Shown piece after piece: positions 1-5,851 of a DNA stretch of 5,851 bases. The stretch lies in NCBI GenBank assembly GCA_015520975.1, contig WAOZ01000028.1, positions 1 to 5,851 of the forward strand. Direction: 5' to 3'. Each line of letters begins with the position of its first letter. The stretch's first letter is position 1. Source of the DNA: DHVE2 group archaeon (lineage in GTDB: Archaea > Thermoplasmatota > Thermoplasmata > Thermoplasmatales > Aciduliprofundaceae). A program made the position numbers and the translations under genes. The notes below the pieces were generated by a model. It was not told where the DNA came from. It was given only the letters and a program-made list of their open reading frames with translations, and searched no databases.

Positions 1-398
1 ACATAGGATACCACCACTGAGAAAAATCCTGTAATAAAAGATAACATAGCTGCCGATGTTCCGCTTGCATCTCCAGCAACTTCGCTTACTGCCGGCAAAG
101 AGAATATAAATCCCACCGTGGAGATCAACGCTTCTAATAAGGACATCATGAAATTTTCCACCGGCTTCTGATGTAGAAACTTCTCTATTCCTGACCATAC
201 TGAGCCAAAATCCAGCGAGGGCTTTGGCAGCCCTATCTTTCCGTACTTATTGTTATCTTTAAACACATTTTCCATCACTGCCATCACTGCTACTCCAACT
301 AATGGCACTATGAATGTACCCATCCCCAAACTCAGGCCCTGCACCAATGTTATCGCTACCCAGATGCCCATCCCAAGCGCTAACATCCCATAAAAGAA
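1..398 (-). other. Polytopic membrane region (at least three to four hydrophobic segments), continuing beyond the window
   Basis: Residues 1818-1949. Segments by eye: 1818-1836 and 1839-1859, a tight Gly/Met-rich hairpin (G-M-L-A-L-G-M-G-I-W and L-G-M-G-T-F-I-V-P) with only a Q-G turn between; 1900-1918 (M-M-S-L-L-E-A-L-I-S-T-V-G-F-I-F); and 1933 to the window end (A-M-L-S-F-I-T-G-F-F-S-V-V-V-S-Y). The hydrophilic loop 1860-1897 is Lys/Asp-rich (K-D-N-N-K-Y-G-K). The usual archaeal surface giant ends in one C-terminal anchor helix, so several segments are unusual. The protein continues past the window, so total topology cannot be counted. Confidence 0.78.
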
Positions 399-3300
399 TG
401 GTTGCATTATCGCTTTATTTAACTCCTGTATCATATCCTGAGTTAATTTTCCACTGTTCCTGTATCCTGTTATTATATCCACTATCGCCTTCTTAAGACC
501 ATTCTTGTAATCTTCAAACGCTTTTATCAGTGGAGATAGAAGATTATTAATAGCACTCATCAATATGTTTTTTAGTGCACTTAATAAGCTATCCACAACC
601 TTCTTTATCACCTCCACTGCATTCTGCACAGTATTCGCCGCAGTCTTGAACAAGTTTAAGAAAAACTTCGTCACCACTATATCCGCGTGTATTATAAATT
701 CACCTATTGCTATCAGCCCGTTCTTTATGAAATTCGCTACTCCTATCACCAGATTTGTGAATCTACTCACAATCTGCTGCCACAGATTTTTCGGTGCATC
801 TCCCGTCTTCGAGTTCTCCACAGGCTCGTACGGTATTGCCCTCAGCACATCCACCGGCAGATTCGCACTCTCCGGCTCAATCGCCGCATACCTCGCAAAC
901 TTCTTCCCCGTCTCGTTTTTTAGCACTAACTCTAACAACTCCTCAACATCATACCCGCTGCCCTTGAAGAAAAACATGCCCACTATGTGTACCCAGCTAC
1001 TTTTGTTCCCGATCGCACCCATCTTCGCTTTATCCGGGTCACTGCCTTTCAGATATGATATATCCCCGCTTTTTATCTTCTTGTACAATTCCGAATACAC
1101 GAACAACTCTTCAGGTATGATTATCACATTCAGCCCCTTCCTCAAACACTTTTCGTTGCTGTCTGACTGCACATAGAGCAGGTAGTATCTGCCTTTATAG
1201 CAGTATCTACCGTCTTTAAACACGCTTTCATTGTAAACTGCAATGGTATGCACCCTGCTGAGCCCCACAGTATCTATCTCTGCCTGTAAATCGTAATGAT
1301 TTTCATCTACAGATTTAATTATTGCTGAATAATAGCCATGACCTGTCAAAACAATGGTGTAATCTATGGATGTAACCTCATAATCTCCCCCATTCGATGC
1401 CGCATTTGAAAACGCTGCAACTTTTATTTCTATATGCGTTCCAATATAATCCCCCACATCGAACCAGTAATGATAACCCTTGAGATTTCCTATATGATTC
1501 TTGTGCTTCGTGAAATATTTTACACTCTCATGCAAATCGCCGTATGTCCATTTGCAGTAAAACCCGACAAATTTAGTATAATCCGGATGATCGGAATAGG
1601 TATATTTGAGATCTGTCATTTTTACAACTATGTTATGAAGCGGATCCGCATCCAAAGAATCGCTCACACCGTCTCCATCCGTATCCTTGCATAACGGATT
1701 CGTATGAAATCCATACTTATCCAATTCTTTAACATATTCATTGTTCTCAGATTGCCACCGCCATCCGTACTCTTCCATGTAGTCACTTATGCCATCACTA
1801 TCCGTATCCCATTTAAGCGGATCGGTTATGTAACCGTATGTGCCGTTAATCTCCGCACCATCGCTTAAACCATCCCCGTCCGTGTCCCACTTTGTTGGAT
1901 CGGTCTTTTCAATAATCACCGCCTTGAACATTTCTATCCAGCCTCGGCCACTAACTTCCAGTTTCGCATATTCTATGTCCTTATTCACATACGCTGTTAT
2001 ATTTTCCGTGATGCACTTCGTATTATTTATATTGTTCCCGCTGCCTAAATATGTGCCTCCAAACCAGACCTCGTAACTTATTTTGCTGTTATTATCCGCG
2101 CGCAACTCTATCACCAAACTCGCATTTTTCAATCCCAGTGAGTAGGGATCTTCCCTTACGGCCATCTCCACATCCTTTGTGCCGTTGAAGTATATGCGTC
2201 TGGGCAACTCTTTGACTTTTGTATAAAACTCATTGCTGTCTATCAGACCGTCACCATCCGTATCTTTCTTCAATGGATTGGTTTTTATTTTACCCATAAC
2301 TTCCCTGTAATCGCTGAGTCCATCACCATCAGTATCCGTACTGTAAACGCTGGTTGTTCCCTTTATACTCAGATCTTTGATATAAAGGACTTTCTCACCG
2401 CCCATCGTTATCTCTATTTCCAGTTTCTTCAGAAGCTCACTCTCGTTCATATTCGTATATGTGTAAGGTATCTGCCACAGAGATATCTTTGCCGTGTGCC
2501 ACGCACCATCACATTTTAGCCGCGGTGTCATCGTATACACCGTATTATTCGTATATTCCTCGAGCCGTAGCGTGATGGCATTCGTTGTGCCCGAGGTTCT
2601 ATATTTGAATGTCAGATACAGCGGCATATCCGCACTCATGTTTTCATCAATGCTCTTCAGGAAAATGTCCGATGAGCCTTCAACGATCCACACACCATTC
2701 GAGTTTCGGGTCACAGCACCTATTGAATCGGCGATCCCTTCATCGCGTGAATAATTCAATACATCGTATAAATGCTTTAATTCGTAGTAATCGCTCAATC
2801 CGTCGTTATCGGTATCATAGTATTTCGTGTTCAATACCTTGAACTCGCCCCAGTAGTTTATAACACACCACACAAATCCGTGAACGGTATCCGCTCCGCC
2901 ATATCTTACCATCTTATATGTGCCATCCGCAGATTTGTAATATATCCTGTAAATATCAGGATCCTTTTTCAGCGTTTGGATCTCATCCTCAGATAATTTT
3001 ACTCTCAATTCCGCGGTGAAATGCACCTGTGAAGGGCCCATTACAGAATAGCCCCCGTCATTCATCTCGACTATTGTCGGCTTGGTTTTTATTTTGTGGT
3101 CATAGTTCACTATAACGCTCACTTCATTGTTGTATTCAGATAGAGCATCGTAACTCTTTATTTCCGTATGTCGATAATCCACATCGTTATATATCAGCGG
3201 ATTCGTTAAAAACTCTATGTTCCCATTTGTGGATATGCGAATCTCCTGGCCATCTGGGATCAGATCCCCATCCGAATCTATATCATACGGGTTTTTGATT

Positions 3301-5851
3301 CCATCTCCATCTGTGTCGTTGTTATAGCCCATATACGATATCTCAAACCAATCAGGTGCACCATCACCATCGCTGTCGCTCTCCGTCGGATCGGTTCCAA
3401 ATTTGAAAATCTCGTAATAATCGGCAACACTGTCTCCATCACTGTCCCATCTGTACGCATTCGTTCCATATCTCTTTTCGAGAGCATCAGAGACCGAATC
3501 TGCATCGCTGTCTATGGTCACCGCCACCACGAAACTCACTTTCTTAAACACTCCGTATGGATCTTTCACAGTCAACGAAACTGTGTATATTCCATCCTCC
3601 GCATACTTGTGAAACACGACAGCGCCTTCGGAGTTGTTTCCATCTCCAAAATCCCATCTGTAACTTAGATCATCATCACTGTAAAATTCATCGTATGCCT
3701 CTGCACAGAACCTTATAGTGGTACTGGGTCCGTAAATATCCATGGCTGTGCCTCCGTATAACAGCACAGATCCCGGTTTTACATCCACATACACCGTCGC
3801 ATTGGATGTGGCTCCGTCATCGTCCACCACTCTGAACAGTATTCTATAAGTGCCCGGCAATGTGAACATATGATGAAACTGCAATCCTCTGTAATTAGCG
3901 GTTCCAACGCTCCAGTAATATCGCAGGCACCCGATATCCGAAGGAGAATCTTTTGCGCTTACGTTAAATATACACATCTCCGAGCCGTATATGGTTATGT
4001 TTTTAGGCACAATTAATTCCGGTATCCTGTTGTAAATTTTTATTCTCTTTTTGATTTCGGCAATCGCTCCGTTATTATCCTCTATTTTTAGCGTGATTGT
4101 GTATATTCCCGGATGTGTGTAATTATGGACCACCTCCATACCTGCCCCTTTGCTTCCATCTCCAAAATCCCAAGAATATTTCAGAGATTTTAAATCCCCT
4201 GCTGTATCTGCACCGCACGCTGTGAATAAAATATTTTCATCCTCGTATGCACTCGAGGGAGATGTGTGTATCTCCCCGTAGGGTTTCACATTTTTGACGG
4301 TCACTATGTATCCATCCTCTGCATATACATCTCCAGCATAAACTTTCACTATCACCAGATATCTACCTTCCTGATCGTATTTGTGAAATCCTGAACTGCA
4401 ATTACTTAAATTACCGTCCCCAAAATTCCATTCGTATTTTATCTCTCCCGTCACGGAATCATTATTGACCACGGTGCAATTGTATGCAATATAGGAATCT
4501 TCGTGTATCTCTGTATTGTTTCCCGCATATATCGCTGGTGCTACTGGCCAACAACTACCGTTTTCGCTTAAATGTAAAATGTATTCATCGATTCCACCAT
4601 CGTCATCTATTGCCGTCACCGTTATGTTGTACGGATGATCTTCGTAAATATGCACAAATTCTTTCCACAGTCTAACAGGATATTCATTCGGTGTGTAATT
4701 GTACCAATCTGTGTATCCATCCCCGTAATTCACCTTAACCGTTATTCTATCTTTACCAGGATCAAAAACATTGATCTCCATATGCAACGCAGGATTTTTG
4801 TTATGACACATATCGTAACAGCATCCTTCTGCAAATAAATATCTGTTTAAAGTAATATTCCAGTATTTTGACACATTATGACAGCAACCAAAGCGATGTG
4901 ATATACATCGCACCGCACCATTATCAAACCGCAGCACGTATTTAAGATGCCCATAAGCCGAAGGCACATACGCTTTTATAAACCACGGCTTTGATATGTA
5001 CATGGTCAAATTACAGATCGTTGTGCTGTTACTGCTGCACCATGTATTTGTTTTAAGTTCGAGTTGATATTTGAGGCTATTTCCTTCGTAGATGGTAACA
5101 TATGCCTCACCCGCCCCATGGCAACTGTGATAGATCACCGTCAGATTCAACTTCACAAATACCTTATCAACAACCACATGCGGCGGAACATTTTTAACAG
5201 TTACATAAATCCTCGATGTATCCGCTGCACCATCGTCGTCCTTCGTTGTTTCTGAGACCCATCCGCTCCAGTCATCGGCCCATGCATGCGCGGATTCCGC
5301 GCCCCAGCCACCGAAGCTCCAGGTGGTATTCAACAGCGGCTTATCTGTATATGTGTCATTATTTACCGCCCTGAATATATAACACTGCCCTTCCTTCAGT
5401 GTTATGTTACGCCCCACAATTTTCGTCGTGGGAGGAACATTATACACCGTTATACGCTTATACGCCTTGGCAATCGCCCCGTTATTATCTATAATCACAC
5501 AGCTTACATTATATGTACCACACTTCGTATAGGTATGATTTACCATTAGACCTGTCCGATTCGTACCATCACCAAAATCCCATTCGCATCTAAGACTTTT
5601 CAAATCATTAACTGTATCATTTACCCCCGCATAAAACTCAATGCACTCATCTTCATATGCAATATCAGGCGCGATGATCTTCACAGCCGGTCTCTTGTTC
5701 TCAACTTGTATACTTTCACGGGCAACCGAAAACGCACCGTATTTATCTTTAACAATCAGACGCACGGTATAGTTTCCCGGCGCAAAATATCTGTGCATTA
5801 CAACAGATCCGTTTCCTGTTGTGCCGTCCCCAAAATACCACTGCCATGTTA
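1..5851 (-). CDS. Giant PKD / thrombospondin-type-3 repeat surface protein with polytopic membrane C-terminus (partial at both ends)
   Basis: One frame is open for 1,949 complete codons (5849 down to 3), with no stop found when read codon by codon. No initiator region, signal peptide or stop is inside the window, so both ends are missing and the full protein is longer. Seen directly: PKD modules with W-D-F-G-D-G cores (W90, W474, W560, W732), eleven D-x-D-x-D/N-G/S-x-x-D loops from residue 780 to 1402, beta-rich spacers, an unrecognised 190-residue module, amphipathic helices from 1690 and hydrophobic membrane segments from 1818 to the end. Known for the families: PKD domains are extracellular beta-sandwiches that mediate protein or carbohydrate contacts, and TSP3-like repeats bind Ca2+ and form rigid stalks. 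About 40 N-x-S/T sequons before residue 1690 and none after support an exported, glycosylated ectodomain. Frequent ATA and AGA/AGG codons suggest an archaeal host. The biological role (adhesin, S-layer-associated protein or substrate binder) is inferred. No catalytic motif was recognised. Confidence 0.96.
399..782 (-). other. Amphipathic helical region preceding the membrane segments
   Basis: Residues 1690-1817. It is nearly free of proline and predicted to be helical by eye. Repeating hydrophobic positions with regularly placed Lys, Asn and Asp occur in F-T-N-L-V-I-G-V-A-N-F-I-K-N, V-V-T-K-F-F-L-N-L-F-K, V-E-V-I-K-K-V-V-D-S-L-L and K-A-I-V-D-I-I. The stretch 1697-1735 is hydrophobic enough to be a membrane or membrane-lying segment, although it contains E, H and D. 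There are no sequons from here on. Surface-seeking helices, a coiled assembly region or a membrane-insertion element are all possible. Confidence 0.7.
783..1349 (-). other. Unrecognised mixed alpha/beta module between the stalk and membrane region
   Basis: Residues about 1501-1689. It contains strands (L-N-V-I-I-I-P, Y-Y-L-L-Y-V-Q, H-I-V-G-M-F-F-F) and helices (S-E-L-Y-K-K-I-K-S-G, V-E-E-L-L-E-L-V-L-K). It ends with a proline-containing stretch, A-A-I-E-P-E-S-A-N-L-P then V-L-R-A-I-P-Y-E-P-V-E-N. Its low sequon count and motif-like runs (A-I-G-N-K-S-S-W at 1612-1619) suggest a discrete conserved domain. I cannot assign a family or activity. Its place just before amphipathic helices suggests a role near the membrane surface. 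Confidence 0.5.
1350..1643 (-). other. Possible C2-like beta domain following the TSP3 stalk
   Basis: Residues 1403 to about 1500. It starts P-L-H-N-I-V-V-K-M directly after the D-A-D-P closing motif, then F-V-G-F-Y-C-K-W, N-H-I-G-N-L-K-G-Y-H-Y-W-F-D-V and T-H-I-E-I-K-V-A-A-F. The order (membrane-distal strand, x-F-Y-x-x-W strand, aromatic W-F-D-V strand, I-E-I-x-V strand) recalls C2-like domains found after TSP3 arrays in archaeal surface proteins. The Asp residues expected for C2 calcium sites are mostly missing. The call is tentative and the right-hand boundary is approximate. Confidence 0.35.
1644..1886 (-). repeat. TSP3-like calcium repeats, block 4 (three motifs)
   Basis: Residues 1322-1402. 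Motifs D1322-T-D-G-D-G-L-S-D1330, D1348-T-D-S-D-G-I-S-D1356 and D1389-T-D-G-D-G-V-S-D1397. The last runs into S-L-D-A-D-P, the usual closing half-repeat. T-D-P-L-K-W and T-N-P-L-C-K precede the second and third loops. The 41-residue gap between the second and third motifs carries an extra charged, probably helical insert (W-R-W-Q-S-E-N-N-E-Y). This is the last calcium block before the C-terminal part. Confidence 0.94.
1887..2237 (-). other. Beta-rich spacer domain between TSP3 blocks 3 and 4
   Basis: Residues 1205-1321. Alternating strands such as A-S-L-V-I-E-L-R-A, I-S-Y-E-V-W-F-G-G and Y-A-K-L-E-V-S-G indicate a small beta-sandwich. Four sequons (NGT, NAS, NNS, NNT) plus NIT suggest an exposed glycosylated surface. 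It ends in K-T-D-P-T-K-W, the lead-in to the next calcium loop. No named family recognised. Confidence 0.5.
2238..2336 (-). repeat. TSP3-like calcium repeats, block 3 (two motifs)
   Basis: Residues 1172-1204. Two near-ideal loops, D1172-T-D-G-D-G-L-S-D1180 and D1196-T-D-G-D-G-L-I-D1204, are 24 residues apart. Between them is the common K-T-N-P-L linker, as in classical bacterial TSP3 arrays (TNPLxxDTDGDGxxD). Confidence 0.94.
2337..2789 (-). other. Putative jelly-roll (carbohydrate-binding-like) domain
   Basis: Residues 1021-1171. The order of elements matches galactose-binding-like or CBM-type jelly-rolls: a first strand N-G-V-W-I-V-E-G, a strand L-Y-L-T-F-K-Y-R followed by a short loop and I-T-L-R-L, a G-A-W-H-T-A-K-I-S-L strand, and a last strand V-L-Y-I-K-D-L-S-I near 1154-1162. 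Such domains often bind glycans, but no binding residues can be assigned here. The assignment is by pattern only and would need structure prediction. Confidence 0.45.
2790..2816 (-). repeat. TSP3-like calcium repeat, block 2 (single motif)
   Basis: Residues 1012-1020, D-T-D-N-D-G-L-S-D, followed by Y-Y-E. A single complete calcium loop, with Asn in place of Gly at position 4, marks the junction between two beta-rich spacer domains. Confidence 0.88.
2817..3251 (-). other. Beta-rich spacer domain between TSP3 blocks 1 and 2
   Basis: Residues 867-1011. No exact family recognised. Alternating hydrophobic/polar strands (for example V-H-F-T-A-E-L-R-V-K-L) point to a beta-sandwich. The end, residues 970-1006, has the pattern Y-Y-K-S-A-D-G-T-Y-K then G-G-A-D-T then V-W-C-V-I-N-Y-W-G-E-F-K-V-L. 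It resembles the short module often seen with TSP3 arrays in prokaryotic surface proteins, where a strand pair ends in an (aromatic)-(S/G)-x-F-x-V motif. That resemblance is from memory of the pattern. Confidence 0.5.
3252..3512 (-). repeat. TSP3-like calcium repeats, block 1 (five motifs)
   Basis: Residues 780-866. Five acidic loops: D780-S-D-A-D-S-V-S-D788, D802-S-D-G-D-S-V-A-D810, D825-S-D-G-D-G-A-P-D833, D845-T-D-G-D-G-I-K-N853 and D858-S-D-G-D-L-I-P-D866. Spacing is 22, 23, 20 and 13 residues. The arrangement fits bacterial/archaeal TSP3 repeats, in which aspartates coordinate Ca2+ and the array forms an extended stalk. The first motif has Ala for Gly, and the last lacks the second Gly. 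Outside the cell these would bind calcium and stiffen the stem below the PKD array. Confidence 0.92.
3513..3776 (-). other. PKD module 8
   Basis: Residues 692-779. Canonical core R-W732-D-F-G-D-G737, followed by V-F-H-K-Y-A-E-D-G-I-Y-T-V and V-K-D-P-Y-G-V-F. It is the last PKD module and passes directly, with no linker, into the first calcium loop at D780. This suggests the beta-sandwich array is joined rigidly to the TSP3 stalk. Confidence 0.93.
3777..4028 (-). other. Degenerate PKD-like module 7
   Basis: Residues 608-691. The start P-K-N-I-T-I resembles module 3 (G-R-N-I-T-L), and the end V-V-D-D-D-G-A followed by Y-V-D-V-K is typical of PKD. The core has decayed to Y-Y-W646-S-V-G-T-A and the loop is shortened, so the F-G-D-G is absent. 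The PKD fold is inferred from flanking strands, an F-T-L-P-G-T-Y strand pair and domain spacing. Confidence 0.7.
4029..4259 (-). repeat. Long-period internal repeat, copy B (PKD 6)
   Basis: Residues 531-607, partner of the copy at 5439-5669. The flanking modules keep the same register: W474 of PKD 5 corresponds to W4 of PKD 1, and the R/K-N-I-T strands of modules 7 and 3 correspond with a one-residue shift. The duplicated unit is therefore several domains long, not one PKD. Confidence 0.85.
4029..4289 (-). other. PKD module 6
   Basis: Residues 521-607. Canonical core W560-D-F-G-D-G565, approach strand A534-Y-E-D-E, turn H575-N-Y-T and closing D591-N-N-G-A-I-A. By hand it aligns without gaps to PKD module 2 over residues 531-607 versus 61-137, with 42 of 77 positions identical. 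This is the clearest PKD domain in the window. Confidence 0.94.
4290..4547 (-). other. PKD module 5
   Basis: Residues 435-520. The core is W474-N-F-G-D-G479, followed by F-H-K-Y-D-Q-E-G-R-Y and a last strand Y-I-V-T-V-K-N. The Trp is exactly 470 residues after W4 of PKD module 1, which places it at the equivalent position in the larger repeat. It carries Cys at 454 and in an N-C-S sequon just after the core. Confidence 0.9.
4548..4784 (-). other. PKD-like module 4
   Basis: Residues 356-434. The core is V373-N-Y-G-D-G378, in which the usual Trp-Asp-Phe is replaced by Val-Asn-Tyr but the G-D-G turn is kept. The later part has the typical H-I-Y-E-D-H-P-Y-N-I-T-V-T strand pair and an A-I-D-D-D-G-G turn before the last strand. 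A divergent PKD domain is the best reading. Confidence 0.7.
4785..5189 (-). other. Cys/His-rich beta domain of unknown family
   Basis: Residues 221-355, between PKD-like module 3 and PKD module 4. It opens with the linker V-P-P-H and continues with beta-type sequence carrying sequons (NLT, NST, NVS, NIT). Nine cysteines fall in 106 residues (243, 271, 279, 315, 322, 323, 343, 344, 348), with histidines beside or near several (H244, H318, H324, H349). Two vicinal pairs (CC-H at 322-324 and CC-Y-D-M-C-H at 343-349) stand out. An odd number of Cys allows at most four internal disulfides. Metal binding is also possible. I recognise no named family. See findings. Confidence 0.6.
5190..5438 (-). 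other. Degenerate PKD-like module 3
   Basis: Residues 138-220. It begins with the linker V-P-P-T-T and a strand R-N-I-T-L like the start of PKD module 7, and ends IYVTVKN like a PKD domain. The core is W177-S-F-G-G with no G-D-G. The middle is Trp-rich and acidic (W181, W189, W193, W196) and runs into a D-D-D-G-A turn that matches the last-strand turn of other modules here. It is probably a diverged PKD or Ig-like fold with a modified loop face. The fold is inferred from position and flanks. Confidence 0.6.
5439..5669 (-). repeat. Long-period internal repeat, copy A (PKD 2)
   Basis: Residues 61-137. This is copy A of a pair separated by exactly 470 codons (1,410 nt). By-hand ungapped alignment with copy B gives 42 of 77 identical residues, including Y-E-D-E, D-L-K-S-L, W-D-F-G-D-G and D-N-N-G-A-I-A. 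At DNA level the stretch 5469-5489 matches 4059-4079 at 20 of 21 bases. Confidence 0.85.
5439..5696 (-). other. PKD module 2
   Basis: Residues 52-137. Complete PKD domain with a canonical W90-D-F-G-D-G95 core, a Y65-E-D-E approach strand, an H105-T-Y-T turn and a closing D121-N-N-G-A strand ending ITVYN. Four cysteines (69, 88, 110, 117) are unusual for a PKD domain and could form disulfides, which fits an extracellular location. It is closely similar to PKD module 6. Confidence 0.92.
5697..5851 (-). other. PKD module 1 (partial, N-terminal strands outside the window)
   Basis: Residues 1-51. The core reads W4-Y-F-G-D-G, with Tyr replacing the usual Asp after Trp. It is followed by a typical second half, H-R-Y-F-A-P-G-N-Y-T-V and V-K-D-K-Y-G-A-F. 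The first strands of the domain lie beyond the window edge, so the protein continues N-terminally. The V-K-D-x-Y-G-x-F element recurs in PKD module 8. Confidence 0.85.

Noticed and set aside
565..1176. Open frame of about 200 codons on the plus strand, rich in Phe, Ser and Thr
   Set aside because: It is antisense to the helical and unassigned region of the large minus-strand gene, whose domain structure is clear. Its Phe/Ser/Thr-rich composition is expected from reading Lys/Asp/Ala/Gly codons backwards, and it has no recognisable domain.
3278..3505. Short minus-strand open frame within the calcium-loop region
   Set aside because: It is out of frame with the D-x-D-x-D-G coding frame and results from the repetitive GAT-GGN codons. 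The in-frame reading gives five calcium motifs.
1644..3512. Dockerin or EF-hand reading of the D-x-D-x-D-G loops
   Set aside because: Dockerins have a pair of 12-residue loops each followed by a characteristic helix. Here there are many loops with D-T-D-G-D-G-x-S-D form and T-N-P/T-D-P linkers, which is typical of TSP3-like stalk repeats.
1644..3512. Recurrent DNA words such as catcaccatc and gtatcc as a DNA repeat or CRISPR array
   Set aside because: They are explained by codons for repeated D-T-D-G-D motifs. Spacing is irregular and there are no conserved repeats with unique spacers.
4803..4823. C-Y-D-M-C-H (CX3CH) at residues 344-349 as a possible c-type heme site
   Set aside because: The standard heme c motif is CXXCH. 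A single CX3CH variant in a Cys-rich beta domain, with no other heme motif in the protein, is not sufficient.
1434..5549. Several plus-strand open frames of 60-90 codons (for example 1434-1694, 2494-2754, 4635-4838, 5286-5549)
   Set aside because: All lie opposite well-supported PKD, TSP3 or beta domains, lack evident ribosome binding sites and show low-complexity shadow composition.

Overview
The whole window lies inside one very large protein-coding gene on the minus strand. One reading frame (first full codon 5849-5847, last full codon 5-3) runs without a stop through 1,949 codons. Neither the start codon nor the stop codon is present, so the window is an internal slice of a giant gene and contains no intergenic DNA, promoter, terminator or RNA gene. 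Residue numbers in this annotation count from the first complete codon at the high-coordinate end.

The product looks like a secreted, cell-surface modular protein. In order it has: (1) a run of eight PKD or PKD-like beta-sandwich modules (residues 1-779, nt 5849-3513), interrupted by a Cys/His-rich segment of about 135 residues; (2) a stalk-like zone (780-1402, nt 3512-1644) with eleven calcium-binding DxDxDGxxD motifs of the thrombospondin type 3 kind, in four blocks separated by beta-rich spacer domains; (3) a region of about 290 residues (1403-1689) that starts with a possible C2-like fold and ends in a module I do not recognise; (4) about 130 residues of amphipathic helices (1690-1817); and (5) a polytopic membrane region (1818-1949) that is still hydrophobic where the window ends.

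The organism is probably an archaeon. Isoleucine is often ATA, arginine is mostly AGA/AGG, the DNA is moderately AT-rich, and the protein has about 40 N-glycosylation sequons. PKD and TSP3-like surface giants are common in Euryarchaeota and Thermoplasmatota-type lineages. The lineage is an inference and cannot be fixed from this window.

The most interesting points are a hidden higher-order duplication in which PKD modules 1-2-3 and 5-6-7 align at a constant offset of about 470 residues (1,410 nt), the Cys/His-rich insert, and the multi-pass C-terminus in place of the single C-terminal anchor expected for such proteins. A plausible overall picture is a glycosylated, calcium-stiffened ectodomain for adhesion or substrate binding on a membrane-embedded helical base.
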